A stretch of 64,000 nucleotides of DNA from Kineococcus rubinsiae (GTDB lineage Bacteria; Actinomycetota; Actinomycetes; Actinomycetales; Kineococcaceae), in contig NZ_VWPY01000016.1 of the NCBI RefSeq assembly GCF_011839805.1, positions 1 to 64,000 on the forward strand, read 5' to 3'. Under the pieces are notes generated by a model, which worked only from the letters and a program-made list of their open reading frames with translations, was not told the origin of the DNA and searched no databases. This document shows, one piece after another, positions 1 to 7,748 of this stretch. Both the position numbers and the translations under genes were made by a program. Numbering within the stretch: position 1 is the first letter of the stretch; each line of letters begins with the position of its first letter.

Positions 1-96
1 CCCGGCCGGGGTGTCCGCGCGGCGGCGGCGTGGCTGCTGCTGGTCCTGCCGCTCGGTGCGGCCGGGGAAGTGCTCCTGCACCTCGTCCTGGCCTGA
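1..96 (+). CDS. C-terminal end of an unidentified membrane-type protein (partial)
   Basis: The reading frame is open from the first base of the window to a TGA at 94-96. The 31 visible residues are almost all Ala, Leu, Val and Gly, with one Arg pair near the edge and a Glu and a His later. This looks like a final transmembrane helix. The start lies outside the window, so no family can be named. Codon use (C or G at third positions) fits a real gene. Confidence 0.45.
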   Translation, partial: PGRGVRAAAAWLLLVLPLGAAGEVLLHLVLA

Positions 97-140
97 CGTG
101 ATCGCCGGACGCGGGCCAACGGCGTCGTTGCGGTGACCGC

Positions 141-250
141 ATGGGAACCGTGAAGCCGTGGCACATCGTGGTGCTGGTCCTGATCGTCCTCGTGGTCGCT
201 GCCGTCGTGGGCATCGTCGCTCGGGTGGCGCGGGCCGGTCGCCGCCGCTA
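141..250 (+). other. possible small membrane protein, frame disrupted
   Basis: From ATG 141 the frame encodes a short N-terminal sequence (MGTVKPWHIVVL), one hydrophobic helix of about 20 residues and a basic tail (RAGRRR). The start resembles TatA-like or other single-span membrane proteins. The frame has no stop of its own before it runs out of frame into the gene at 356, and composition loses coding character after about 250. It may be a decayed or frameshifted small gene. I cannot separate this from chance. Confidence 0.25.
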
Positions 251-355
251 TGACCTCCAGCAGAACTCCGGCGGTCACCTCGTCCCGCGGCCCTGCCGCC
301 CGGTCGGGGGAGTTCCAGGGACGGGTTCCGCGGCCCGCGACGACAGGGTGGGTGG

Positions 356-1102
356 ATGCGACGCGAGGGACTGGGGCAGCTGTGGCAGCTGCCCGACGAC
401 GTCAGCGCGGCCGACTGGATCGTGGCCGCGGTGCGCACCTTCGACCACACGGTCGGCTCGCTGGTGCCGCCGGTCTTCGAGGCGTACGCGCGGGTCTTCC
501 ACCCGGCCGCCCGGCGCGACGACTTCGGCCGCGACGTCTCGGTCAGCTGGGCGGAGGTCGCCGCGGCCAACGGCCGCCAGGCCCACGCGGGCATGGAGTG
601 GGTCGCCGTCACCGGTTCCTGGGAGTACCACCACGGCCAGACGCAATCCGAGGTGTGGGACCTCGAACCGGTCGAGGGCAGCCTGCCCGCCGCGCAGGCC
701 GCGGCGCTGGTGCCGGTGCTGGCGCGTTCCACCGGAACTCCCGACGACTGCCTCTACGCCGTGTGGGAGGGGTTCGGCGCGCTCGGCCTGGCGGGGGTCG
801 CGAAGACCGTGGCCATGCCGTCGCGGGAGATGCTGCTCTTCACGGGGCCGCTGTCGCAGGCGGCGCAGGTCTCGATGGAGGAGGGTCCGCGGGAGCAGAG
901 CCCGAGCCTGTGGTGGCCGGCGGACCGGGCGTGGTGCGTGGCCACCGACGTCGACCTGATGACTACCTACGTGGGTGGCAGCCGGGCCTGCATCGACGCG
1001 GTGCTGGCTGCGCCCGGCCTGGAGGCGTGGGACGTGGATCACCGCCAGCGCGTGACCTGGGACAGCGACACCCTGAACCCGCAGCCGCAGCGACCGGAGT
1101 GA
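356..1102 (+). CDS. conserved-type hypothetical protein, 248 aa
   Basis: This is a soluble protein with no signal peptide or membrane segment. It is rich in Trp and acidic residues. The C-terminal third has a SLWWPADRAW stretch and a YVGGSRACIDAVL stretch that I recognise as typical of uncharacterised actinobacterial proteins. ATG 356 is chosen because GGGTGGGTGG immediately precedes it and the protein starts cleanly there. No catalytic motif is visible and no function is assigned. It stands alone: the next gene is 210 bases away behind its own promoter. Confidence 0.7.
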   Translation: MRREGLGQLWQLPDDVSAADWIVAAVRTFDHTVGSLVPPVFEAYARVFHPAARRDDFGRDVSVSWAEVAAANGRQAHAGMEWVAVTGSWEYHHGQTQSEVWDLEPVEGSLPAAQAAALVPVLARSTGTPDDCLYAVWEGFGALGLAGVAKTVAMPSREMLLFTGPLSQAAQVSMEEGPREQSPSLWWPADRAWCVATDVDLMTTYVGGSRACIDAVLAAPGLEAWDVDHRQRVTWDSDTLNPQPQRPE

Positions 1103-1245
1103 CCGCGGCACGTGCCGTCGGTGGAGGCTTCGACGACCGCTCCCTCGTCGTCCTCTCCGGCCCCACGCGGCCACAGGACCCCCGTCGCGGCGGCGCCCAG
1201 GACCGTCGCCGTGAGACCACGGCAGCAACCCCCGCCCGGTAGTTC

Positions 1246-1292
1246 TTGACTGACTGGTCCAGCAAGGCGTACGTTCAAGACCAATCAGTCAA
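1246..1292 (+). promoter_or_regulatory. TetR-type operator overlapping a promoter
   Basis: The arms TTGACTGACTGGTC (1246-1259) and GACCAATCAGTCAA (1279-1292) form an inverted repeat that matches at 13 of 14 positions. A promoter lies inside it: -35 TTGACT at 1246-1251, an 18-base spacer, and -10 TACGTT at 1270-1275. A dimeric repressor bound here would block RNA polymerase. The likely ligand is the TetR protein encoded third in the downstream gene set (3485-4114); that pairing is inference from position. Confidence 0.75.
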
Positions 1293-1311
1293 CAACCGAA
1301 CGGGAGCCACC

Positions 1312-2073
1312 GTGAACAGCACCGCGAACCCCAACGCCCTCACCGGCAGGACCGCCCTGGTCACCGGCGGCACGTCCGGCATCGGCCTGGCCGTCGTCCA
1401 CCGCTTCGTCGCCGAGGGCGCCCACGTCGTCCTCACCGGCCGGCGCCAGGCCCAGCTCGACGCGGTCGCGGCCGAGCTCGGCGACGCCGTCACCACCGTG
1501 CGCGCCGACGCCTCCGACCCGGCTCAGGTCGCCGCCCTCTTCGACGCCGTCGCCGCCCGCGGCACCGGGCTGGACGCGGTGCACGTCAACGCCGGCCTCG
1601 GGGAGTTCAAGCCCCTGGCCGACGTCAGCCCCGCCGACATCGACGCCGCCTTCGCCACCAACGTCCGCGGCACCACGCTGACCGTGCAGGGGGCTCTGCC
1701 CTTCCTGAACGACGGCGCCACCATCGTGGTGACCGGGTCCACCGCCGCCTCGGGGACGGAGAAGAGCTTCGGCCTCTACGGCGCCTCCAAGGCCGCGGTC
1801 GCCACGCTGACCCGCACGTGGGCCGCCGAACTGGCCCCGCGCGGCATCCGCATCAACACCGTCATCCCCGGCCCGACCGAGACCCCGGGGCTGAAGGGCC
1901 TGGCCCCGGGCAGCGGGGACGCCCTGGTCCAGCAGATCGCCGCCGGGCTGCCGTTCGGGCGGGTGTTGCGGCCCGAGGAGGTCGCCGCCGTCGTCCTCTT
2001 CCTCGTCTCGCAGGAGAGCTCGGGCATGACCGGCAGCGAGGTCTACGTCGACGGCGGCTCCACCATCGCCTGA
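1312..2073 (+). CDS. SDR family NAD(P)-dependent oxidoreductase
   Basis: This is a 253-residue classical short-chain dehydrogenase/reductase. Visible motifs are the cofactor-binding TGGTSGIG near residue 20, the NAG motif (VNAGLGEF), a catalytic Ser in VTGSTA and the YGASK catalytic Tyr/Lys pair, with a C-terminal VDGG ending. GTG 1312 is chosen because GGGAG precedes it and upstream in-frame codons fall inside the operator. It is the first gene behind the 1246-1292 operator. An MFS exporter and a TetR follow on the same strand, a typical TetR-controlled response unit for a small toxic or redox-active compound. The substrate cannot be read from sequence. Confidence 0.88.
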   Translation: MNSTANPNALTGRTALVTGGTSGIGLAVVHRFVAEGAHVVLTGRRQAQLDAVAAELGDAVTTVRADASDPAQVAALFDAVAARGTGLDAVHVNAGLGEFKPLADVSPADIDAAFATNVRGTTLTVQGALPFLNDGATIVVTGSTAASGTEKSFGLYGASKAAVATLTRTWAAELAPRGIRINTVIPGPTETPGLKGLAPGSGDALVQQIAAGLPFGRVLRPEEVAAVVLFLVSQESSGMTGSEVYVDGGSTIA

Positions 2074-2141
2074 TCCCGCACCGCCTCATCCCGGCCCACC
2101 CCGACCACCCCGACCACCCACCACCAGCGAGGAGCTCCCCC

Positions 2142-3404
2142 GTGGACGACCGCACCCCCACCCCCCTTCCGCCCGCGACCGACCCCGCCGCGAGGCGCGG
2201 GTGGCTCGGTGTCTCCTCCGTCGCCCTCGGCTCCTTCGCGATCGTCCTGTCGGAGTTCCTGCCCGTCGGGCTCCTGACCTCCATCGCCTCCGACCTCGAC
2301 GTCCGGATCGGGACGGCCGGCCTCATGGTCGTCGTCACGGGCCTCTTCGCGGCGATCGCCGCCCCCGCCGTGACGGTGGCCGCCTCCGGCCTCGACCGGC
2401 GGGTCGTCCTCGTCGGCCTCAGCGCGCTGCTGGTCCTCTCCGACGTCCTCGCCGCCCTCGCCCCGGGCTTCGCCGTCCTCCTGCTGGCCCGTGTCCTGCT
2501 GGGGGTCAGCCTCGGCGGGTTCTGGGCGACCGGGGCCGGGATCGCGGGGCGGCTGGTGCCCGCGGGCGACACGATCCGCGCGACCGCGCTGATCACCGGC
2601 GGGATCTCCGTGGCCACCGTCGTGAGCCTCCCGCTGGGCGCGGCGGTCTCGGCGCTGTCGACCTGGCGCCTCGCCTTCGTCATCGGCGCCGCCGTCGGGC
2701 TCCTCGCGCTGCTCCTGCAGCTGCTGACGCTGCCGGGCATCCCCTCGGCCCACCGGGTCGGGGTGTCCGCGCTCGGCTCGCTGTTCCGGGTTCCGCGCGC
2801 CCGGATCGGGCTCGTCGCGGCGGCGTTCGCCTTCGCCGCGCAGTTCGCCGCCTCGACCTACGTCACCCCCTTCCTGCAGGACCGGGCCGCGGCGGGCCCC
2901 GCGACGGTGACCGCCGCGCTCCTCGCGTTCGGCGTGGCCGGGATCGCGGGCAACTTCGCGGCCGGCGCGACCTTGAGCCGCAGCGTCCTGGGCACGACGG
3001 CGATCGCGAAGGTCGTGCTCGCCGCGGCGGTGCTGCTGCTGCCGCTGCTCGCGCACTCGACCGTCGCGGTCCTCACCCTGGTCGTGGTGTGGGGCTTCGT
3101 GTGGGGGGCACTGCCCCTGGCTCTGCAGACGTGGATGTCCACCGCGTCACCGGCGGGTGTCGAGACCGGGCTCGCCCTGTTCGTCACCACGCTCCAGCTC
3201 GCCCTAGCCGCGGGCTCCGTCCTCGGCGGCGCAGTCGTGACGGTGTCCGGTCTCGACGCGGACTTCCGGCTCGCCGGTGCGATCGCGCTGGTCGGGGCCG
3301 TCGTGTTCCTCGCGCTCGGCTCCCGTCCCGCGGCCACCGCCGGCGTCCCGGCCGAGGGCGCACCCGATCACGGGAGCGTCCCCACCGCGCCGCGATCCTC
3401 CTGA
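2142..3404 (+). CDS. MFS transporter (DHA1-type drug/sugar efflux)
   Basis: This is a 420-residue integral membrane protein with about twelve hydrophobic segments. A short cytoplasmic N-terminus precedes GSFAIVLSEFLPVGLL, which matches the first helix of AraJ/Bcr-type DHA1 exporters. The LDRR loop after helix 2 and a LLLARVLLGVSLGGFW helix are also family-like. GTG 2142 is preceded by AGCGAGGAG at a good distance. It lies 68 bases after the SDR on the same strand and was probably co-transcribed. The likely role is proton-driven efflux; the substrate is unknown. Confidence 0.88.
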   Translation: MDDRTPTPLPPATDPAARRGWLGVSSVALGSFAIVLSEFLPVGLLTSIASDLDVRIGTAGLMVVVTGLFAAIAAPAVTVAASGLDRRVVLVGLSALLVLSDVLAALAPGFAVLLLARVLLGVSLGGFWATGAGIAGRLVPAGDTIRATALITGGISVATVVSLPLGAAVSALSTWRLAFVIGAAVGLLALLLQLLTLPGIPSAHRVGVSALGSLFRVPRARIGLVAAAFAFAAQFAASTYVTPFLQDRAAAGPATVTAALLAFGVAGIAGNFAAGATLSRSVLGTTAIAKVVLAAAVLLLPLLAHSTVAVLTLVVVWGFVWGALPLALQTWMSTASPAGVETGLALFVTTLQLALAAGSVLGGAVVTVSGLDADFRLAGAIALVGAVVFLALGSRPAATAGVPAEGAPDHGSVPTAPRSS

Positions 3405-3484
3405 CGCGCCCAGCCCGCCCGTCCGCCCCCCGGTCGTGCGTCATCATGGACCAGCCGGTCACGAACCCGACCCCAAGGACGACC

Positions 3485-4114
3485 ATGGCCAGACCCCGCA
3501 CGTTCGACGAAGCCGACGTGATCGCCCGCGCCCGGAAGGCGTTCGCGGACACCGGTTTCGCCGGCACGTCCCTGGACACCCTCCTGGAGGCCACCGGCCT
3601 GGCGCGCCAGAGCCTGTACAACGCCTTCGGGGGCAAGAAGGAACTGTTCATGCGGGCGTTCCTCAGCGACGCCGCGGAGGCGGTCGAGGCGGTCGAGTCC
3701 ATCCGGCACGGGGAGGACAGCCCCATCGGGCGCATCCGCTCCCAGCTGGTCAAGGTCGCCGTCGAGCAGGGTTCGGCGCAGGCTGCGCCCTCGCTGTTCA
3801 CCAAGGCCGCCGTCGAGCTCTCGGCGCGCGACGCCGAGGTCGCCTCCACGGTCGAGGCCGCGTTCGAGTCGATGAGCCGGCACTACGCCGCGTGCATCGC
3901 CGAGGCCCAGGCCGCCGGGGAGATCGAGGCCTACGCCGACGCCGACGCCCTGGGGACGTTCTTCTGCGCCGTCATCGAGGGCATGTCCACCCTGGGCGGG
4001 TCCGGGGTGGCGCGAGCCACGTTGCTGGACATCGGCTTCACCAGCATGGCGGCCATCCCGATCACCGACCTGGGCCGTGAGCACCTCGGGACCGGCGACG
4101 GCGACTGGTCCTGA
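3485..4114 (+). CDS. TetR/AcrR family transcriptional repressor
   Basis: This 209-residue protein has an N-terminal helix-turn-helix (residues about 8-55, with FAGTSLDTLLEATGLARQS followed by LYNAFGGKKELF) and a TetR_C-type ligand-binding region. ATG 3485 is preceded by AAGGA at 5-6 bases; an upstream in-frame ATG at about 3446 has no such site. It lies 80 bases after the exporter. It probably binds the inverted repeat at 1246-1292 and so controls its own operon. Its ligand is probably a substrate of the SDR or the exporter (inference). Confidence 0.88.
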   Translation: MARPRTFDEADVIARARKAFADTGFAGTSLDTLLEATGLARQSLYNAFGGKKELFMRAFLSDAAEAVEAVESIRHGEDSPIGRIRSQLVKVAVEQGSAQAAPSLFTKAAVELSARDAEVASTVEAAFESMSRHYAACIAEAQAAGEIEAYADADALGTFFCAVIEGMSTLGGSGVARATLLDIGFTSMAAIPITDLGREHLGTGDGDWS

Positions 4115-4272
4115 CGGCACGGAGGACCAGGCGGCACGGAGGATCAGGCGGCATCACCTCGGCGTGCAGGGTGTCGTCGGTGGCGGCAGGGGGCTACCGC
4201 GCCGTTCCGGTCCCGGTGGGGATCGTGCCGGGTCCCGGCGCGCCGGGCCACGTCTCCTCCGGTGCCCCTCAG

Positions 4273-4288
4273 TAGCGTGCACTCCGTG
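4273..4288 (+). promoter_or_regulatory. -10 box for a leaderless start
   Basis: TAGCGT (4273-4278) lies exactly 7 bases before GTG 4286 and there is no Shine-Dalgarno sequence between them. In actinobacteria this spacing puts the transcription start on the start codon. Confidence 0.6.
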
Positions 4289-4879
4289 CCTGGACCCGCT
4301 GTGCTGCAGCCCTACGACGCCGACTGGCCGCGACGCGCGGCTCGACTGCTCGCCGCCGTGGAACAGGCGGTGGAGCCGCTGAGGGTGGCCGAGTCGTTCG
4401 AGCACATCGGCTCCACGTCGGTGCCGGGCCTCGCCGCCAAGGCGTGCCTCGACCTCCAGGTCCAGGTCAGCGAGCTGCCGCCTCCCGAACTCCTGGACCG
4501 GGCCCTGGCCCCGACCGGCTTCGTCCCCACCACCGGTTCGCGACCGGACTCACCCGGGGTCCACCGCGACATTCCCCGCGGTTCGGAGCAGGTGCCCGAC
4601 GAGGTCTGGCGCAAGCGGCTGTTCGTCTGCGACATCGAGGGACCCGGGGCCGCGATCCTGCACGTCCGGCTCACGGCCTCGCCGTGGGGCCGCTACGCCG
4701 TCTGGTTCCGCGACTGGCTGCGCGCCCACCCCGAGGCCCGCGACCGCTACGCCTCCTTCAAGGCCGGGGTGGCCGCGGAGCACGCCGGCGACGCCGACTA
4801 CGACGACTACACCCGCGCCAAGACCGCGTTCTTCGACGAGGTGCAGGACCAGTTCGAGGCGTGGGGGCGCCGCCGCTGA
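4286..4879 (+). CDS. GrpB family protein (UPF0157, nucleotidyltransferase fold)
   Basis: This 197-residue protein carries the family hallmarks: VLQPYDADWPRRAARLL at the N-terminus, then EHIGSTSVPGLAAK with the GSTSVPG nucleotidyltransferase-like loop, and RDWLRAHPEARDRYASFK near the C-terminus. GrpB domains also occur fused to dephospho-CoA kinase, but the biochemical role of the stand-alone form is not settled. I chose GTG 4286 because the -10 box at 4273-4278 points to a leaderless message; an in-frame GTG at 4262 would lie inside the promoter. A strong hairpin follows the stop. Confidence 0.85.
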   Translation: MPGPAVLQPYDADWPRRAARLLAAVEQAVEPLRVAESFEHIGSTSVPGLAAKACLDLQVQVSELPPPELLDRALAPTGFVPTTGSRPDSPGVHRDIPRGSEQVPDEVWRKRLFVCDIEGPGAAILHVRLTASPWGRYAVWFRDWLRAHPEARDRYASFKAGVAAEHAGDADYDDYTRAKTAFFDEVQDQFEAWGRRR

Positions 4880-4886
4880 ACCGCCT

Positions 4887-4908
4887 GGGTGCCGCCGACT
4901 CGGCACCC
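4887..4908 (+). terminator. hairpin between convergent genes
   Basis: GGGTGCCG (4887-4894) and CGGCACCC (4901-4908) form a perfect 8-bp stem with a 6-base loop, 8 bases after the grpB-like stop. There is no T-run, as is common in high-GC actinobacteria. It sits between convergent genes, so it could serve both directions. Confidence 0.6.
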
Positions 4909-5011
4909 GCGCCGAGGGACCCACTGGTCGGGCTGCGGCCAGTCGGTCGCCCACCGCTGGTTCGCGGTGTTCCCGCGCGGGAGAGGTGCGCCCCGATCAG
5001 CCGCTGCGGGC

Positions 5012-5635
5012 TCAATCCGGGTGGTGCAGCTCCGAGTGCCACGCCTCGGCGAGGGCGCGCACGACGTGAGCCTCGCGGTAGGGCATGCCCCGGACCTTCC
5101 ACTCGAAGAAGGTGACCGCTGCGTTGACCTGCATGAGCATGACGCGAGTGATCGCCTCTTCCCGAGCATCGCCCTCCCAGCGGTCGAGGTGAGGTCCGAG
5201 GCACTCGGCCTGCTCCCTCAGCAGCGTCCAGTCCGTCTGGGCGAACGAGGCGTTGGCGAAGCTCACCTTCATCCCCACCTCGAGACCCACCCGGTGCCGT
5301 TGGAAGTGATCGGTGAGCCTCCTCACCCAGTTCTCCACCTCCGCGCGTGACGGTCGGCCCAGTCCAGCGAGTTGGCGGTACAGCTCGCGCAACTCCTCCT
5401 GGCCTTCCGTGCCGATCGCGATGGAGAGCTGCGACTTGTCGGAGAAGTGGAGGTAGAACGCGGCGCGACTGACACCCGCCTTCTCGGCGATCTGCTCCAC
5501 CGTCGTGTTCTCGAAACCACGCTCGAGGATGAGTGACGATGCGGCCGCGACGATACCGTCTCGCGTCTCCTGTCGTCGGCGTTCGTGGATCGTCGGACGT
5601 CGCGCGGGTTCCTCGATGTCCGTTCCAGGAGGCAT
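5012..5635 (-). CDS. TetR family transcriptional regulator
   Basis: This 207-residue protein has a clear N-terminal TetR helix-turn-helix (ENTTVEQIAEKAGVSRAAFY followed by LHFSDKSQL) and an all-alpha ligand domain. I use ATG 5635, which has a GGTGG-type site just upstream; GTG 5665 would add ten residues and has no ribosome site. It is transcribed away from the SDR-transketolase-phosphofructokinase genes. The intergenic region holds matching half-sites (5874-5910) over the promoter of those genes, so it probably represses them until a pathway intermediate is present. Confidence 0.87.
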   Translation of the reverse strand: MPPGTDIEEPARRPTIHERRRQETRDGIVAAASSLILERGFENTTVEQIAEKAGVSRAAFYLHFSDKSQLSIAIGTEGQEELRELYRQLAGLGRPSRAEVENWVRRLTDHFQRHRVGLEVGMKVSFANASFAQTDWTLLREQAECLGPHLDRWEGDAREEAITRVMLMQVNAAVTFFEWKVRGMPYREAHVVRALAEAWHSELHHPD

Positions 5636-5873
5636 CCGTCCACCGTACTCCTGGACCTGCGACACAGGCGGTGCGGACCGAGGAACCGCGCACCGTCGTC
5701 ACCGAGGCCTCGTACGGCGGAACGAGGACGACTGTCCTCGAGCCGTGCGTCGCCGAGTCGAGCAGGGGGATCCCGGCCGACTCCGCTCTCGGCGCGTGCG
5801 TCCCGGAGCCTGGCGGCGGAGACCTGGTCGGCGCGTGGTCGACCAGGAGGTGGAGGAGGCTGACGGCAGTCGG

Positions 5874-5923
5874 ACTAGACGTACGTCTACTCACTTGACA
5901 CGCGTCTAGTAACTACTTAGTCT
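5874..5923 (+). promoter_or_regulatory. promoter with repeated TAGACG half-sites
   Basis: The rest of the 341-base gap (5636-5873) shows nothing I can support. At its right end, -35 TTGACA (5895-5900), a 17-base spacer and -10 TAGTCT (5918-5923) form a near-consensus promoter reading toward the SDR. TAGACGTACGTCTA (5876-5889) is a perfect 14-bp palindrome. ACTAGACG (5874-5881) is also mirrored by CGTCTAGT (5903-5910), which lies in the spacer. Three half-sites thus straddle the -35 box, as expected for the divergent TetR. Confidence 0.78.
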
Positions 5924-5976
5924 CCGTCCACCGGGTGCTCACCCGGCGTTGGACACGGATGCAAGGAGGCATCGAG

Positions 5977-6828
5977 ATGGCTACAGCTACAGCCACCCCG
6001 CTCGACGAGCTGCTGCCCACGCGGGCCCGCTTCGACCTCACGGGCAAGGTCGCTCTGGTCACCGGGGGAGCCGGCGGGATCGGGCGATCGACCGCCTCCG
6101 CCCTCGCCGACCTCGGAGCGGACGTGGCAGTCGTGGATCTCAAGATCGACACCGCCCGCGAGGTCGCCGAGTTCATCTCGTCCCGCTACGACGTGAAGAC
6201 GACCGCACTCGAGACCGACGTGGCCGATGAGGCGTCCGTGGTCTCCATGTTCGACCAGGTCGTCCGCGACCTCGGCGGACTGGACGTCGTCCACAGCAAC
6301 GCGGGCATCATCACCGGCGACGACAGCGCCGACATGCCGCTCGACTCGTGGCGGCGGATGATCGACATCAACCTCACGAGCATGTTCCTGGTGAATCGTC
6401 ACGCTGCGCGGGTGATGAAGCAGGCGGGGACCCGCGGCTCGGTCATCAACACCGCCTCGATGTCCGGCAGCATCGTGAACCAGGCACCCCCGGGTTCCCG
6501 CCACGGGATCGCCTACTCGACCACGAAGGCCGGCGTGAAGCACCTCACGAAGGGCATGGCCGCCGACTACGCCGTCGACGGGATCCGGTTCAACAGCATC
6601 AGCCCGGGCGTCATGATCTCCGGGATCCACGACGGGTTCCTCAGCCAGATCGGCATCTCGGCGGAGGACTTCCTCGCGACCGCCAAGTCCGGTCCGTCAC
6701 ACCTTCCGATGGAGCGGTTCGGCACGATGGACGAGATCGGCGGCATCGTCGCCTTCCTCGCCACGGACCTCGCTTCGTTCATCACCGGCGCGGACATCCT
6801 CGTCGACGGCGGAACCACGGTCTGGTGA
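5977..6828 (+). CDS. SDR family NAD(P)-dependent oxidoreductase, first gene of the transketolase operon
   Basis: This is a 283-residue classical SDR. It has TGGAGGIG cofactor motif near residue 29, a conserved acidic residue after the second strand (VVDLK, which favours NAD), HSNAG in place of the usual NNAG, NTASMSGS with the catalytic Ser, YSTTK as the catalytic Tyr/Lys pair and a VDGGTT ending. ATG 5977 has AAGGAGG eight bases upstream. The transketolase subunits follow after 35 bases. Position suggests it oxidises a sugar or polyol to the ketose the transketolase consumes. That is inference; the substrate is not readable. Confidence 0.86.
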   Translation: MATATATPLDELLPTRARFDLTGKVALVTGGAGGIGRSTASALADLGADVAVVDLKIDTAREVAEFISSRYDVKTTALETDVADEASVVSMFDQVVRDLGGLDVVHSNAGIITGDDSADMPLDSWRRMIDINLTSMFLVNRHAARVMKQAGTRGSVINTASMSGSIVNQAPPGSRHGIAYSTTKAGVKHLTKGMAADYAVDGIRFNSISPGVMISGIHDGFLSQIGISAEDFLATAKSGPSHLPMERFGTMDEIGGIVAFLATDLASFITGADILVDGGTTVW

Positions 6829-6863
6829 CCCCACCCTCGCAGCTCGACCAGAAGGAGAACGAC

Positions 6864-7748
6864 GTGACGAACCCGACCACCGCTCTGGACGTCGACCTCG
6901 AACTGGTCGAGCACCTGGAGGACAGGGCCGCCCACATCCGCAAGCAGGTCGTCCGCGGCGCCTACCTCATCCCTGGCACGGTCCACCTCGGGGGACCGCT
7001 CAGCGCCACGGACGTCGCGGTCGCGCTCTACTACCACTTCCTCGGCTTCGACCCGGAGAACCTGGACGATCCCGACCGCAACCGGTTCATCCTCAGCAAG
7101 GGCCACAACGGCGTCCTGCTGTACAACATCCTCGCCGACCTCGGCCTGTACACCTTCGACGAGGTCTTCGGGGGGTACAACAAGCCCCACCACCCGTTCG
7201 GGATGCACCCGAACATGCACTACATCAGGGGCATCGAGGCCTCGACCGGCTCGCTCGGACACGGTCTGTCGCTCGGCGTCGGGCTCTCGCTGGCCAACCG
7301 CGCGGACGGACGCACCTCCCGGACCTTCGTCATGACCGGCGACGGAGAGATGGAGGAGGGGTCGAACTGGGAGGCGATCATGTACGCCGGGTCGCACGGT
7401 CTGTCCAACCTCGTCGCCATCGTGGACTTCAACCGCTCGACAGGCTCCTTCCGCCACGGCGAGCACATGGTCGTCGACTGGAAGCCGGCGTTCGAGTCGT
7501 TCGGCTGGGACGTGGTCGAGATCGACGGCAACGACATGACGGCCGTGGTCCGGGCCTTCTCGCAGTTGCCTCCGGTCGTGCCCGGTGAGAAGGGCAAGCC
7601 GGTCGCGGTCATCTCGAACACCGTGAAGGGCTTCGGTGTCGACTTCATGAACGGCCCGAAGTGGCACCTGGGAAGCATCAACGACGAGAACCTGCAGATC
7701 GCGATCGAGAGCATCGACCGCAACAAGCTCGCGAGGAGGAGCCACTGA
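6864..7748 (+). CDS. transketolase N-terminal (TPP-binding) subunit
   Basis: This is a 294-residue half-transketolase. It carries the substrate/TPP loop (GIEASTGSLGHGLS), the thiamine diphosphate/metal motif (TGDGEMEEGSNWEA) and HHPFG upstream of it. Split transketolases encode this domain and the pyrimidine domain on separate genes, as here with the next gene. GTG 6864 is preceded by AAGGAG. Such pairs include ordinary pentose-phosphate enzymes and specialised ones such as apulose-4-phosphate transketolase (AptA/AptB). The tight linkage to an SDR and a TetR argues for a specialised catabolic role. Confidence 0.9.
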   Translation: MTNPTTALDVDLELVEHLEDRAAHIRKQVVRGAYLIPGTVHLGGPLSATDVAVALYYHFLGFDPENLDDPDRNRFILSKGHNGVLLYNILADLGLYTFDEVFGGYNKPHHPFGMHPNMHYIRGIEASTGSLGHGLSLGVGLSLANRADGRTSRTFVMTGDGEMEEGSNWEAIMYAGSHGLSNLVAIVDFNRSTGSFRHGEHMVVDWKPAFESFGWDVVEIDGNDMTAVVRAFSQLPPVVPGEKGKPVAVISNTVKGFGVDFMNGPKWHLGSINDENLQIAIESIDRNKLARRSH

